Positions 53,596 to 60,507 of a stretch of DNA of 64,000 nt are shown in pieces. Numbering within the stretch: the first letter of the stretch is position 1; each line of letters begins with the position of its first letter. The translations under genes were made by a program, and so were the position numbers. The notes under the pieces were generated by a model. That model did not search any database. It saw only the letters and a program-made list of their open reading frames with translations, and was not told where the DNA came from. This DNA comes from Chloroflexota bacterium (GTDB lineage: Bacteria; Chloroflexota; UBA11872), in assembly GCA_022821905.1 (NCBI GenBank), contig JAJECS010000031.1, forward strand, positions 49,437 through 113,436. The letters run 5' to 3'.

Positions 53596-54348
53596 CTATT
53601 CGGTGTGGGGCGTGGCGTTGGGCACACGGTAACGCAGAAAGACCTCGCCCTGGCACTGGGTCACGCCGACCAGCTCCAGCGAAAGCACCTCCTCGGGCGC
53701 CAGCGCGCGCTCGCCTTCGACGGCGGTCCGGGGCCGCGGCTCGCCGATGATCGACGGCGTCACGGTGATGAAGAACTCGTCCACCAGGCCGGCCCGCAAC
53801 ATGTGGGCGTTGAGAATCGCGCCGCCTTCGCACACCAGGCGCCGGACGCCCCGCTCCTCAGCCAGGTAGGCGGCGAGCGCCGGCAGATCGACCGCCGAGT
53901 CGCCCAGCCGCACGATCTCAGCCGCCTGGGCCAGGGCAGGTGAAACGTCGGCGGCCTCATGCGTGACCACGACGGGCCGCAGCGGGTAGCGCCGGTGCCG
54001 AAAGACTCGGTCGGCGGGATCGATCCGGGCTGAGTTGGTCACGATCACGAACAGCGGGGGCTCCGTGAGGACGCGCTGCCGCCGCATGCGCTGGAGCTCA
54101 TCGCTCCACAGGTACCGATCCAGCCCCATGCCAAGCGTCCGCGCACCGTGCAGCACGGCATCGAAGTGGACGCGAAACCGGCGAAACGTGCGCAGGTCGG
54201 CCTCGCCGCTGATCGGCCAATAGGCGTCGGTTGGCCCCTTGATGGCGCCGTCCAGCGTCATCACCATCTGGATCGCCGTGTACGGGCGGAGGCTGCCGGC
54301 GGGCAGCTCGAGGTCGTCGTAGACCCCGGGCGACTCCTCGGTCGGCAC
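53596..54348 (-). CDS. RibD C-terminal (dihydrofolate-reductase-like) reductase
   Basis: A 250-residue NADPH-dependent reductase of the RibD-C/DHFR fold. Signatures are AIQMVMTLDGAIKG at the start, FDAVLHGARTLGMGLDRY, and late LVCEGGAILNAHMLRAGLVDEFFITVTPSIIG. The enzyme in riboflavin synthesis reduces a pyrimidinone ribosyl, but no deaminase domain or other rib gene is present, so an alternative substrate is likely. The start GTG 54348 falls one base after the stop of the upstream enolase-family gene, implying translational coupling. Confidence 0.85.
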   Translation of the reverse strand: MPTEESPGVYDDLELPAGSLRPYTAIQMVMTLDGAIKGPTDAYWPISGEADLRTFRRFRVHFDAVLHGARTLGMGLDRYLWSDELQRMRRQRVLTEPPLFVIVTNSARIDPADRVFRHRRYPLRPVVVTHEAADVSPALAQAAEIVRLGDSAVDLPALAAYLAEERGVRRLVCEGGAILNAHMLRAGLVDEFFITVTPSIIGEPRPRTAVEGERALAPEEVLSLELVGVTQCQGEVFLRYRVPNATPHTE

Positions 54349-54349
54349 C

Positions 54350-55501
54350 TCAGAGCTCGGCCGGAGCGCCGTCCGCATAGCGCAAGAGGTCGGGCGGCGC
54401 GGCCGGATCCGCGGCTTCCAGCGCCCCCGCCGCGTCCTCGTCGAGCACGATGCCCAGACCCGGCCGCGTCGGCGGCAGCGCGTGGCCGTGCTCAATCGTC
54501 AAGTCGCTGTCGAACAGCGCCTCGACCTCCGGCGCAAAGGGCCAGATCATCTCCTGGATCGCCGCGTTGTGCAGCGCGAAATCCAGGTGCAGGCTGGCCA
54601 TGGTGTTCACCGGGCTCTGCGGATTGTGCGGCGCCAGCTTGATCAGGTGCGCGTCGGCGGCCACGCCCATCTTCCACACCTCGGTCAGTCCGCCGGCGTG
54701 GGCGATGTCCGGCTGCAGGTAGTCCACCAGCTCCTCGTCGATGACGGGCTGCGCGTCCCAGCGGTGCAGCAGGCGCTCGCCGGTCGCCAGCGGCAGTTTC
54801 ACCGTCCGCCGGATGCGTCGCAGCGGCGCGATGGCTTCAGGTCGCGTGGGCTCTTCAAGGAAATAGGGATCGAAGGGTTCGAGCCGCCGCGCCAGGTCGA
54901 TGAACTCGTCGGGCCGCAACCGTCCGTGCGTCTCGATGAGCAGGTGAAACGCCCTACCCACGAACTCGCGCGCCGCCCAGACGATGTGCTGTGATTCGCG
55001 CACGGCGGCGGACACGTCCATGCCCCGCCGCTGCTCGTCGGCACTCATCAGCGGCAGGAACTTGGCGGCGGTCCAGCCCGCGTCGAGCAGCGGACCGAAG
55101 GCTTCGGGGACCTCCTCCGGCGCGTCGGCATGGCAGTGGGTATAGAGCGACACGCGGTCGCGCACCGGGCCGCCCAGCAGCCGGTGGATCGGCAGCCCCA
55201 GGGCCTGCCCGGCGATGTCCCACAGGGCCACGTCGATGCCGGCCAGCGCGCCCATCTGCACCGCGCCGCTGCGGCGACGGTCGCTCAGGAACACCCGGTG
55301 CCACAGGTACTCGCGCCGCAGCGGGTCCTCGCCGATCACCAGCTCCGCGAAGTCCCGCAGCGCCTCGCGCACCGACCGCTCGCGACCCATCAGCGTCGCC
55401 TCGCCCAGCCCAGTCAACCCCGCATCCGTCCGCACGAGCACATAGACATAGCTCCGCCCCGCCTGCGGAACAATGACGCTATCGACAGCCGTTATGCGCA
55501 T
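54350..55501 (-). CDS. Mandelate racemase / muconate-lactonizing enzyme family dehydratase
   Basis: A 383-residue enolase-superfamily enzyme. A capping N-terminal domain is followed by a TIM barrel with metal-binding acids in LLIETHGRL, YFLEEPTRPE and LATGERLLHRW, and a catalytic His in LAPHNPQSPVNT. This pattern is closest to galactonate or mannonate dehydratases acting on sugar acids. It begins at ATG 55501 and heads the operon with the RibD-like reductase and DUF362 genes, which could form a small sugar-acid or heterocycle pathway. Confidence 0.87.
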   Translation of the reverse strand: MRITAVDSVIVPQAGRSYVYVLVRTDAGLTGLGEATLMGRERSVREALRDFAELVIGEDPLRREYLWHRVFLSDRRRSGAVQMGALAGIDVALWDIAGQALGLPIHRLLGGPVRDRVSLYTHCHADAPEEVPEAFGPLLDAGWTAAKFLPLMSADEQRRGMDVSAAVRESQHIVWAAREFVGRAFHLLIETHGRLRPDEFIDLARRLEPFDPYFLEEPTRPEAIAPLRRIRRTVKLPLATGERLLHRWDAQPVIDEELVDYLQPDIAHAGGLTEVWKMGVAADAHLIKLAPHNPQSPVNTMASLHLDFALHNAAIQEMIWPFAPEVEALFDSDLTIEHGHALPPTRPGLGIVLDEDAAGALEAADPAAPPDLLRYADGAPAEL

Positions 55502-55668
55502 GGCAATTGGTGGTGGGGATGTGGGGCCAGCGTGCCCTGCGGAGGGTCAACGCGCGCGGCCGCAATGGTGACCCAACGACGTCAATCCGTATTTCCTCCC
55601 GCGACCGAAGCGGCTCCGGCATGGGGTCGCGATGGGGCTGGCGACTGTCGCTCAACTGAGTCTCTCCA

Positions 55669-56055
55669 TCACACTTCCTGGATGGGGACGGGATAGTGAG
55701 TCAGCCCCTTGTCCGTGGTCAGCAGCGTGACGTTCTCAACTTTCGCTTGCGCCATGAGTATTCGGTCGAACGGGTCATTGTGCAGCGGCGGTAGGAGGCC
55801 GACCGCGAGTGCGTGTTCCGAGCGAATTGCGAGCTCGCCGTAACCGCTTCGTATCAGGCCGTTTCGCAGTTGCTGCGGGTCAACGCGGAAGTCTCTCCTG
55901 CCGAGCGCGCTTTTGATAACGACTTCCCAGATGCTTGCCGCGCTGAACATCAATTCCGTGGCCGGGTTGCGGAGCAGGTTTCGGGTTTGCGGCGATAAGC
56001 GTGCCGGGTCGCCCGCCGCCCAAAGCAACACATGGGTATCCAGCAGGAAGGTCAC
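55669..56055 (-). CDS. vapC: PIN-domain ribonuclease toxin, VapC type
   Basis: A 128-residue PIN toxin with an intact acidic site: Asp6 in FLLDTHVLLWAA, Glu in AASIWEVVIKSALGR, Asp in NDPFDRILMAQA, and LLTTDKGL. The sequence belongs to the VapC group normally paired with Phd/YefM-type antitoxins. Here its start ATG 56055 overlaps (ATGA) the stop of an unusual 287-residue gene rather than an 80-residue antitoxin. Confidence 0.88.
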   Translation of the reverse strand: MTFLLDTHVLLWAAGDPARLSPQTRNLLRNPATELMFSAASIWEVVIKSALGRRDFRVDPQQLRNGLIRSGYGELAIRSEHALAVGLLPPLHNDPFDRILMAQAKVENVTLLTTDKGLTHYPVPIQEV

Positions 56056-56915
56056 GCCATCGTCGCAAACATCTGCTCGATCTCAGGCCTGCCCATGCTG
56101 TCGAAGTCGTCGGGGACTTCGATTTGTCCGGCCATGAAACCCAGTCGCGCCGGCGCTGTTTCGTCGGGAAGCTCGAAGCCAAACTCGCGCCGCAGACGGT
56201 CATACACGTCTTGCGCCTCGGCACAGCCCCGCGCCACAGCCCCATTGAGCTGTTGCAAGTCCGCTCCGCTGTACAGGAGTTCAACCGTATCGGCGATGAA
56301 GTCCTCCACCAGGGGATCGGTGGCGTCGCGCTGCACGGCCCACCGCCAAAATCTCGCCATGCGCTCGTCCTCGGGGTCGCTATAGTCCTCCGGCTGCATG
56401 CCCGCGACCGCCCAGGGCCTGCCCAGGCGGAAGTAGGGATTGATCGAATCCCTAGAGGGCGACATTTGCAGCCCCGCCATGAGCGCCGCGCAAATGAACG
56501 ACCCGTTGGACGTATAGCGCTTAGTCGGCGGCACCCCGCCGTCTCCCTCGCGGCGCCTACCGCGCGTACGAAAATACGACTCGACCTGGTGCTTCAGCCC
56601 GTAGCTCGAACGCTTCGACGGGGCCGGTCCATCGAAATGACGCGCCCAGCCGCACCCCCGCAGTCGATAGCTCAGCGACACCCGCGCCTCGGCGAAGTAC
56701 TCCAGCGTGTTGCGAATGCCGCTCTCAGACGGCCCGCCCGCCCGCAACTCATCTCGGGCCGCATCCAAATCAATGGGGGAGGACTTCGAGAGTCCCAAGC
56801 CGTGCGAGTTGAGCACGGGATGCTCGGCCAGCACCCGCTCGCGTTCCGAATCGAAGAACCCCGGATCTGAGAGCAGTCTGGCCGCCCGCAACCACAGTCG
56901 CTGGCTCTTGGTCAT
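56052..56915 (-). CDS. Unrecognised protein with antitoxin-like C-terminal tail, VapC partner
   Basis: A 287-residue protein I do not recognise over most of its length. Visible elements are a helical N-terminus, a central segment with RSSYGLKHQVESYF and YTSNGSFICAALMAGL (a look found in some phage- and plasmid-borne proteins), and an acidic helical stretch at 200-250. The last 30 residues, LGFMAGQIEVPDDFDSMG then EIEQMF, closely resemble the toxin-binding tail of VapB/Phd antitoxins. It overlaps vapC by ATGA, so it is the likely antitoxin, with an enlarged N-terminal module in place of the usual DNA-binding domain. A TATAAT lies just upstream. Confidence 0.75.
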   Translation of the reverse strand: MTKSQRLWLRAARLLSDPGFFDSERERVLAEHPVLNSHGLGLSKSSPIDLDAARDELRAGGPSESGIRNTLEYFAEARVSLSYRLRGCGWARHFDGPAPSKRSSYGLKHQVESYFRTRGRRREGDGGVPPTKRYTSNGSFICAALMAGLQMSPSRDSINPYFRLGRPWAVAGMQPEDYSDPEDERMARFWRWAVQRDATDPLVEDFIADTVELLYSGADLQQLNGAVARGCAEAQDVYDRLRREFGFELPDETAPARLGFMAGQIEVPDDFDSMGRPEIEQMFATMA

Positions 56916-56950
56916 GAGAGACCCATGGTTCTTTGAGGAAACCCCATGGG

Positions 56951-56956
56951 ATTATA
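56951..56956 (-). promoter_or_regulatory. Consensus -10 box upstream of the vapC operon
   Basis: A perfect TATAAT on the minus strand lies 36 bp before the 287-residue gene, inside an A/T-rich patch unusual for this DNA. It would give a short 5' leader. No clear -35 is seen, and TATCTATA-like partial symmetry around it could be an operator. Confidence 0.5.
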
Positions 56957-57106
56957 GATAGTGAGCTATGAATTACGCTAATCCCTAAGGGTTTGATGCT
57001 CCTGCGTGCGGTTGCAGAGCACCCCGATACGCGCCGCGATGCCGCCGCGCAAAAAAAGTTGCGGGGAGCACATGCTGCCATTGCGTCCGCCCGCCCGAAC
57101 CGGGGC

Positions 57107-57277
57107 CTACCGCTTCTCGGTGCCCCGTGAATCCACGCGCTTGGTCTTGTTGAACGTCTGGCGGGCCGCCGCGCGCACCGCCTGGACTTCGCCGTTGAGG
57201 TTGGCGACGGACTGCCATTCGCCGCGCTCGAATCCCTCGATAAAGTCCCGCTCATCGGCGCTCAGCTTGTCGGTCAC
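57107..57277 (-). CDS. Truncated CopG/BrnA-like antitoxin remnant
   Basis: A 56-residue frame starting at GTG 57277 behind a strong AAGGAGG. Its sequence, LSADERDFIEGFERGEWQSVANLNGEV then RQTFNKTKRV, matches the N-terminal half of a common CopG-type antitoxin family. In that family this part is followed by a ribbon-helix-helix beginning NIRIS or similar. Here the sequence instead ends DSRGTEKR and a stop, so the DNA-binding half is missing. No toxin gene lies beside it. It is probably a decaying antitoxin, though a short functional form cannot be excluded. Confidence 0.6.
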   Translation of the reverse strand: MTDKLSADERDFIEGFERGEWQSVANLNGEVQAVRAAARQTFNKTKRVDSRGTEKR

Positions 57278-57451
57278 GGTGCTCGCCTCCTTGGAGAGTC
57301 TCGCGTAGCCAGACACCCGCCGCAATGCCGCCGGGCACGCCATGCCGCACCTGAGGCCCGGTGTGGTGGTCGGCGACCAACCATGATTTCATTGTGTTAG
57401 AAAAAATGTTAGCTTTCTCAATACTCCCGGATTCCCTAGGCTGAACGCCAC

Positions 57452-59095
57452 GTGAGCGACGCCACACCGGATTCGGTCAAGGCTCCATCGCCCCGACGCC
57501 AGCGGGCGCTGGTAATCGTCGCGGTGGTCGTCGGCACGATGTTCTCCGCGCTCGATCAGCTCATCGTGATCACGGCCATCCCCCGGGTGGTGGCCGACCT
57601 GGGCGGGCTGGCCGACTTCGCCTGGGTCTTCACGGCCTACACGCTGGTCTCGACCGTGAGCCTCCCGATGTGGGGCAAGCTCTCGGACACCTACGGTCGG
57701 CGGCGGCTCTGGCTCACCGGGCTGGGACTGTTCATGGTCGGCTCGGCGGTGGCGGGCGCGAGCCAGGAGATGGTGCAGCTCATCCTGTCGCGCGGCGTGC
57801 AGGGTCTAGGTGCCGGCGCCCTGATGGCGCTGGGCCCGGCGCTGATTGGGGATCTCTTCCCGCCGTCGGAGCGCCCCAAGTGGCAGGGCGCGCTCATGGC
57901 GCTGTTCGGGGTGGTGGTGATTGCCGGACCCACGATCGGCGGCTGGATCACCGACACGCTGAGTTGGCGCTGGGTGTTCTACGTGAACCTGCCGTTCGGC
58001 GGCCTCGCGGTGCTCGCCGCCTGGTTCGGGCTGCCGTCCGTGCGGTCGGGCGGGCGACGGTCGATCGACGTCGCGGGCGCGCTGGCGCTCGTCGGAGCCG
58101 TCGTGCCGCTGCTGCTGGCGTTCTCGTGGGCCGGCGGACGTTACCCGTGGCTGTCGACGCCCATCGTCGGATTGCTGCTGGGCGCCGCCGCCATGCTCGG
58201 CGTGCTGGTGGTCCTGGAGCGGCGGGCCCCCGACCCCATGATCAACCTGGGATTCCTGACCAATCGCGTCTACGTGGTGGCCATCCTCACCACCTTCCTG
58301 GTCAGCGGCGGGATGATCGGCGCGGTGCTCTACATCCCGCTCTTCGCGCAGGCCGTGATCGGCTCCAGCGCGGCGGGTTCGGGCGCGGTGTTGGTGCCCA
58401 TGCTGCTCGGCTTCATCGTCAGCGCCATCGCGTCTGGACAAATCATGTCCCGCACGGGTCGCTACAAGGCGCTGATCTTGGTGCTGTTCGCCGTCGGCAT
58501 CGCGGGCGGAGTGCTGCTCACTCGCATGGATGCCTCCACCACCGAACTCGAGCTCGTGCGCAACATGGTGGTCATGGGTCTGGGCATCGGCGGGCCGTTC
58601 TCGGTGCTGGTCGTGGTGGCGCAGAACGCCTTTCCCGACCGCAACCTGGGCGAGGTGACGGCGGGGTCGCGCTTCTTCCGTTCCATGGGGTCCACGATTG
58701 GCGCGCAGCTCATGGGGTCGCTGTTGAGCCTGTGGTTCGCCGCCAACCTGCGCGAGCGGCTCCCGGCGCAGGTGCGCGACGCCCTGGGCCCGGAGCGCCT
58801 GGCCGAAGCCGGAAACCCGGAAGCGCTGTTCGCTCCGGAAGCCATGACCGCACTGCGAGACTCGCTGGCGACGCTGGGCGCCGAGGGTGCGGCCGTGGGC
58901 GAGGTGCTGTTGGAGACGCTTCGCCTCAGCCTGGCGGACGCCCTGCGCGGGCTGTTCGTGGTCACCGCCGGGCTCATGCTCGTCGGCTTCGCCATCGCCA
59001 CGTTCTTGCCCGAGATTCCGTTGCGCACGACGCGCGACGCGGACCTCCCCGCGGACCAGGCCGATGCCCGTGCGCCAACCGCCGGCGGCGAGTAG
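57452..59095 (+). CDS. MFS multidrug exporter, DHA2/EmrB-QacA family
   Basis: A 547-residue, 14-helix antiporter. Helix 1 has SALDQLIVITAIPRVVADLGG, loop 2-3 has GKLSDTYGRRRLWL, and helix 5 has GPTIGGWITDTLSWRWVF, the QacA/EmrB antiporter motif. A periplasmic loop of about 70 residues precedes the last helix. It starts at GTG 57452, preceded by an A/T-rich patch (57383-57423) with a repeated GTTAG that may bind a repressor; no regulator gene is adjacent. It is the second DHA2 exporter in the window and is not closely similar to the one at 8.3 kb. Confidence 0.87.
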   Translation: MSDATPDSVKAPSPRRQRALVIVAVVVGTMFSALDQLIVITAIPRVVADLGGLADFAWVFTAYTLVSTVSLPMWGKLSDTYGRRRLWLTGLGLFMVGSAVAGASQEMVQLILSRGVQGLGAGALMALGPALIGDLFPPSERPKWQGALMALFGVVVIAGPTIGGWITDTLSWRWVFYVNLPFGGLAVLAAWFGLPSVRSGGRRSIDVAGALALVGAVVPLLLAFSWAGGRYPWLSTPIVGLLLGAAAMLGVLVVLERRAPDPMINLGFLTNRVYVVAILTTFLVSGGMIGAVLYIPLFAQAVIGSSAAGSGAVLVPMLLGFIVSAIASGQIMSRTGRYKALILVLFAVGIAGGVLLTRMDASTTELELVRNMVVMGLGIGGPFSVLVVVAQNAFPDRNLGEVTAGSRFFRSMGSTIGAQLMGSLLSLWFAANLRERLPAQVRDALGPERLAEAGNPEALFAPEAMTALRDSLATLGAEGAAVGEVLLETLRLSLADALRGLFVVTAGLMLVGFAIATFLPEIPLRTTRDADLPADQADARAPTAGGE

Positions 59096-59146
59096 ACGCC
59101 AAGATCTGACCACCGATTCTCTCGGGCGGGTCTGCCGCCGATGTAG

Positions 59147-59167
59147 GGGCGACCTTCGTGGTCGCCC
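59147..59167. repeat. Hairpin repeat GGGCGACC-TTCGT-GGTCGCCC
   Basis: A perfect 8-bp stem preceded by GTAG, 52 bp after the MFS stop. It resembles the GTAGGGGCGG hairpin at 6289-6309 and may act as a terminator; no T-tract follows. Confidence 0.55.
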
Positions 59168-59169
59168 GT

Positions 59170-59210
59170 TCTACGCCCGCCCCGTCACCGCCACCAGCAG
59201 GATCGCCAGG
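59170..59210 (+). repeat. 41-bp direct repeat, left copy
   Basis: Identical over 41 bases to 60137-60177. The two copies flank the vapBC pair in the same orientation. Confidence 0.85.
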
Positions 59211-59278
59211 ACGAGCGCCGCGAGCCCCATCGCCGTGGCCGCCGCCCAGACGACCGCGATGCGCGACCGGATCACTTC
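59170..59278 (-). pseudogene. Deleted copy of the small membrane protein gene at 60.1 kb
   Basis: The frame reads VIRSRIAVVWAAATAM and ends LAILLVAVTGRA-stop. Its end is the same as that of the intact gene at 60138-60419, and its beginning resembles that gene's RARVAVVCAAA start, as if about 170 bp in the middle had been lost. The first 41 bases (59170-59210) are identical to 60137-60177. No convincing start codon context exists. Confidence 0.55.
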
Positions 59279-59332
59279 TAGCGGCAGCGCCGGCGCCTGC
59301 CTATGACTACCGTTGCGATTCCCACGGCCTGC

Positions 59333-59734
59333 TCAGCCGGCTGTTCCCGCGAGCTTCGCCCCGGCGGCGGCGAGGGCCTGGTCGAAGGTCATGATCTCTC
59401 GCACGCCACGCCGCCTGCAGCTCGCAAGATGGCAAAGGTCTCTGGCGCTCAGGGCGGGCAGCCGATCACGGAGCTGGCGGGCGAGGCTGACGTCCGCCTC
59501 TTCCAAGGGCCACACCTCCACGCCGGCCTTGTCCATGAGTTCCAACGCTGAGTCCAAGGTGTGCGGGCGTTTCATCCGCAGATAGACATGCATCAGCTCT
59601 TGGATGACCTCGGCCGAGGTGAATAGCCGCCTGCGGTTGCGCAGCGACTCGTCAAAGAACTGCTGGGCGGGAGATTGCAGCGGATGCGGCTTCCCGACCG
59701 CATACAATAAGACGCTGGTGTCGACGAAGATCAC
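59333..59734 (-). CDS. vapC: PIN-domain toxin VapC
   Basis: A 133-residue PIN nuclease with the acidic residues of the fold: Asp5 in IFVDTSVLLYAV, Glu in SAEVIQELMHVYLRM, Asp in SARDLCHLASC, and the final Asp in EIMTFDQALAAAG. The start is GTG 59734, overlapping the antitoxin stop (GTGA); a longer frame to 59791 lacks family-like residues. VapC toxins cleave tRNA or rRNA when freed from VapB. Confidence 0.88.
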   Translation of the reverse strand: MIFVDTSVLLYAVGKPHPLQSPAQQFFDESLRNRRRLFTSAEVIQELMHVYLRMKRPHTLDSALELMDKAGVEVWPLEEADVSLARQLRDRLPALSARDLCHLASCRRRGVREIMTFDQALAAAGAKLAGTAG

Positions 59735-60006
59735 ACGCTGGGCAAGCCGTCGGTCATCGATTCGTGGAGTGTCTGAAGGTGCTCGGGCCAATCCGGTTCC
59801 ACGCCGGGCCCTTCGCGCGCCGCGCAGGTATCGAAGAACCGCCGCAGGTCCTCCGAAGACGCGAACCGTTCCGTGCGTTGCCGCGCCTCGAGCCGCTCAC
59901 GCGCGGCGGCCCTGAGCCACGCGCTGAAGGTCAGGCCCTCCCGGCGGGCCTGGCGGACGAAGCGTTCGCGGTCCTCGTCCGGAATGATGAGCTGAACCCT
60001 CGCCAC
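59731..60006 (-). CDS. vapB: VapB-like antitoxin (arc/ribbon-helix-helix)
   Basis: A 91-residue protein with an N-terminal strand-helix-helix DNA-binding unit (ARVQLIIPDEDRERFVRQARREGLTFSAWLRAAARERL) and an acidic, proline-containing C-terminal tail (RRFFDTCAAREGPGVEPDW) that should wrap the toxin. It precedes and overlaps vapC. A perfect dyad upstream (60034-60052) fits autoregulation by the VapBC complex. Confidence 0.85.
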   Translation of the reverse strand: MARVQLIIPDEDRERFVRQARREGLTFSAWLRAAARERLEARQRTERFASSEDLRRFFDTCAAREGPGVEPDWPEHLQTLHESMTDGLPSV

Positions 60007-60033
60007 GGCGACAGCCCTCGTCTCCGCACAATG

Positions 60034-60052
60034 TGTGTATTGACCCTACACA
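60034..60052. promoter_or_regulatory. Putative VapB operator
   Basis: A perfect inverted repeat TGTGTA-N7-TACACA, 28 bp upstream of the vapB start. The minus strand here also reads as possible promoter elements, so binding would block transcription. Confidence 0.6.
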
Positions 60053-60136
60053 TCGAATAGACCGACGTCAACGTCCGTCGTGAACTCGTTGGGCGCAGAC
60101 ACTGCGCGCCTTTACCCGGGCTTGCTCGGCCGCTCG

Positions 60137-60177
60137 TCTACGCCCGCCCCGTCACCGCCACCAGCAGGATCGCCAGG
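60137..60177 (+). repeat. 41-bp direct repeat, right copy
   Basis: Identical to 59170-59210. This copy is the intact 3' end of the small membrane protein gene, so the left copy is the derived one. Confidence 0.85.
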
Positions 60178-60419
60178 GCGAACGCCGCGATCCCGATCGC
60201 CGTAGCCGCCGCCGTCCCCACGATGATGGGCCGCAGCGAGCCGCGCGACTCCGACCCGACGCACAGCCCCAGGTATCCGGCGAGCGCGACCACCACCGCA
60301 ATCGTGGCCGCGCCGGCGGCGCGCTGGTTGTCGATGAGGAAGTAGACCGCCGCCACCACGGCCGCGAAGGCCGCCGCGCAGACGACCGCGACGCGCGCCC
60401 GTCGCGCTTGGAATCGCAT
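60138..60419 (-). CDS. Small membrane protein, three predicted helices
   Basis: A 93-residue hydrophobic protein with helices near 10-28 (VAVVCAAAFAAVVAAVYFL), 35-53 (GAATIAVVVALAGYLGLCV) and 66-90 (IIVGTAAATAIGIAAFALAILLV). No family was recognised. The start is ATG 60419 (MRFQARRARV); the frame is open to 60554 but those residues are not membrane-like and would overlap the divergent TPP enzyme gene. A shortened relative lies at 59170-59278. Confidence 0.65.
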   Translation of the reverse strand: MRFQARRARVAVVCAAAFAAVVAAVYFLIDNQRAAGAATIAVVVALAGYLGLCVGSESRGSLRPIIVGTAAATAIGIAAFALAILLVAVTGRA

Positions 60420-60507
60420 CGGCGCAGCATAAGCGACCGCCGGCCGGTTGCCGGATGGCCGCGTTCGTGCCAACGTTCCACCAGTTGACTTGCCGGGGGA
60501 CGCTGCC

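Noticed and set aside
55502..55668. A possible small gene between the enolase-family gene and vapC
   Set aside because: No frame has a ribosome site or a recognisable motif; treated as plain intergenic DNA.
56912..56947. An 11-codon leader ORF (ATG 56947) whose stop overlaps the start of the 287-residue gene
   Set aside because: The TATAAT at 56951-56956 would place the transcript start inside it, it has no ribosome site, and such a short frame is expected by chance.
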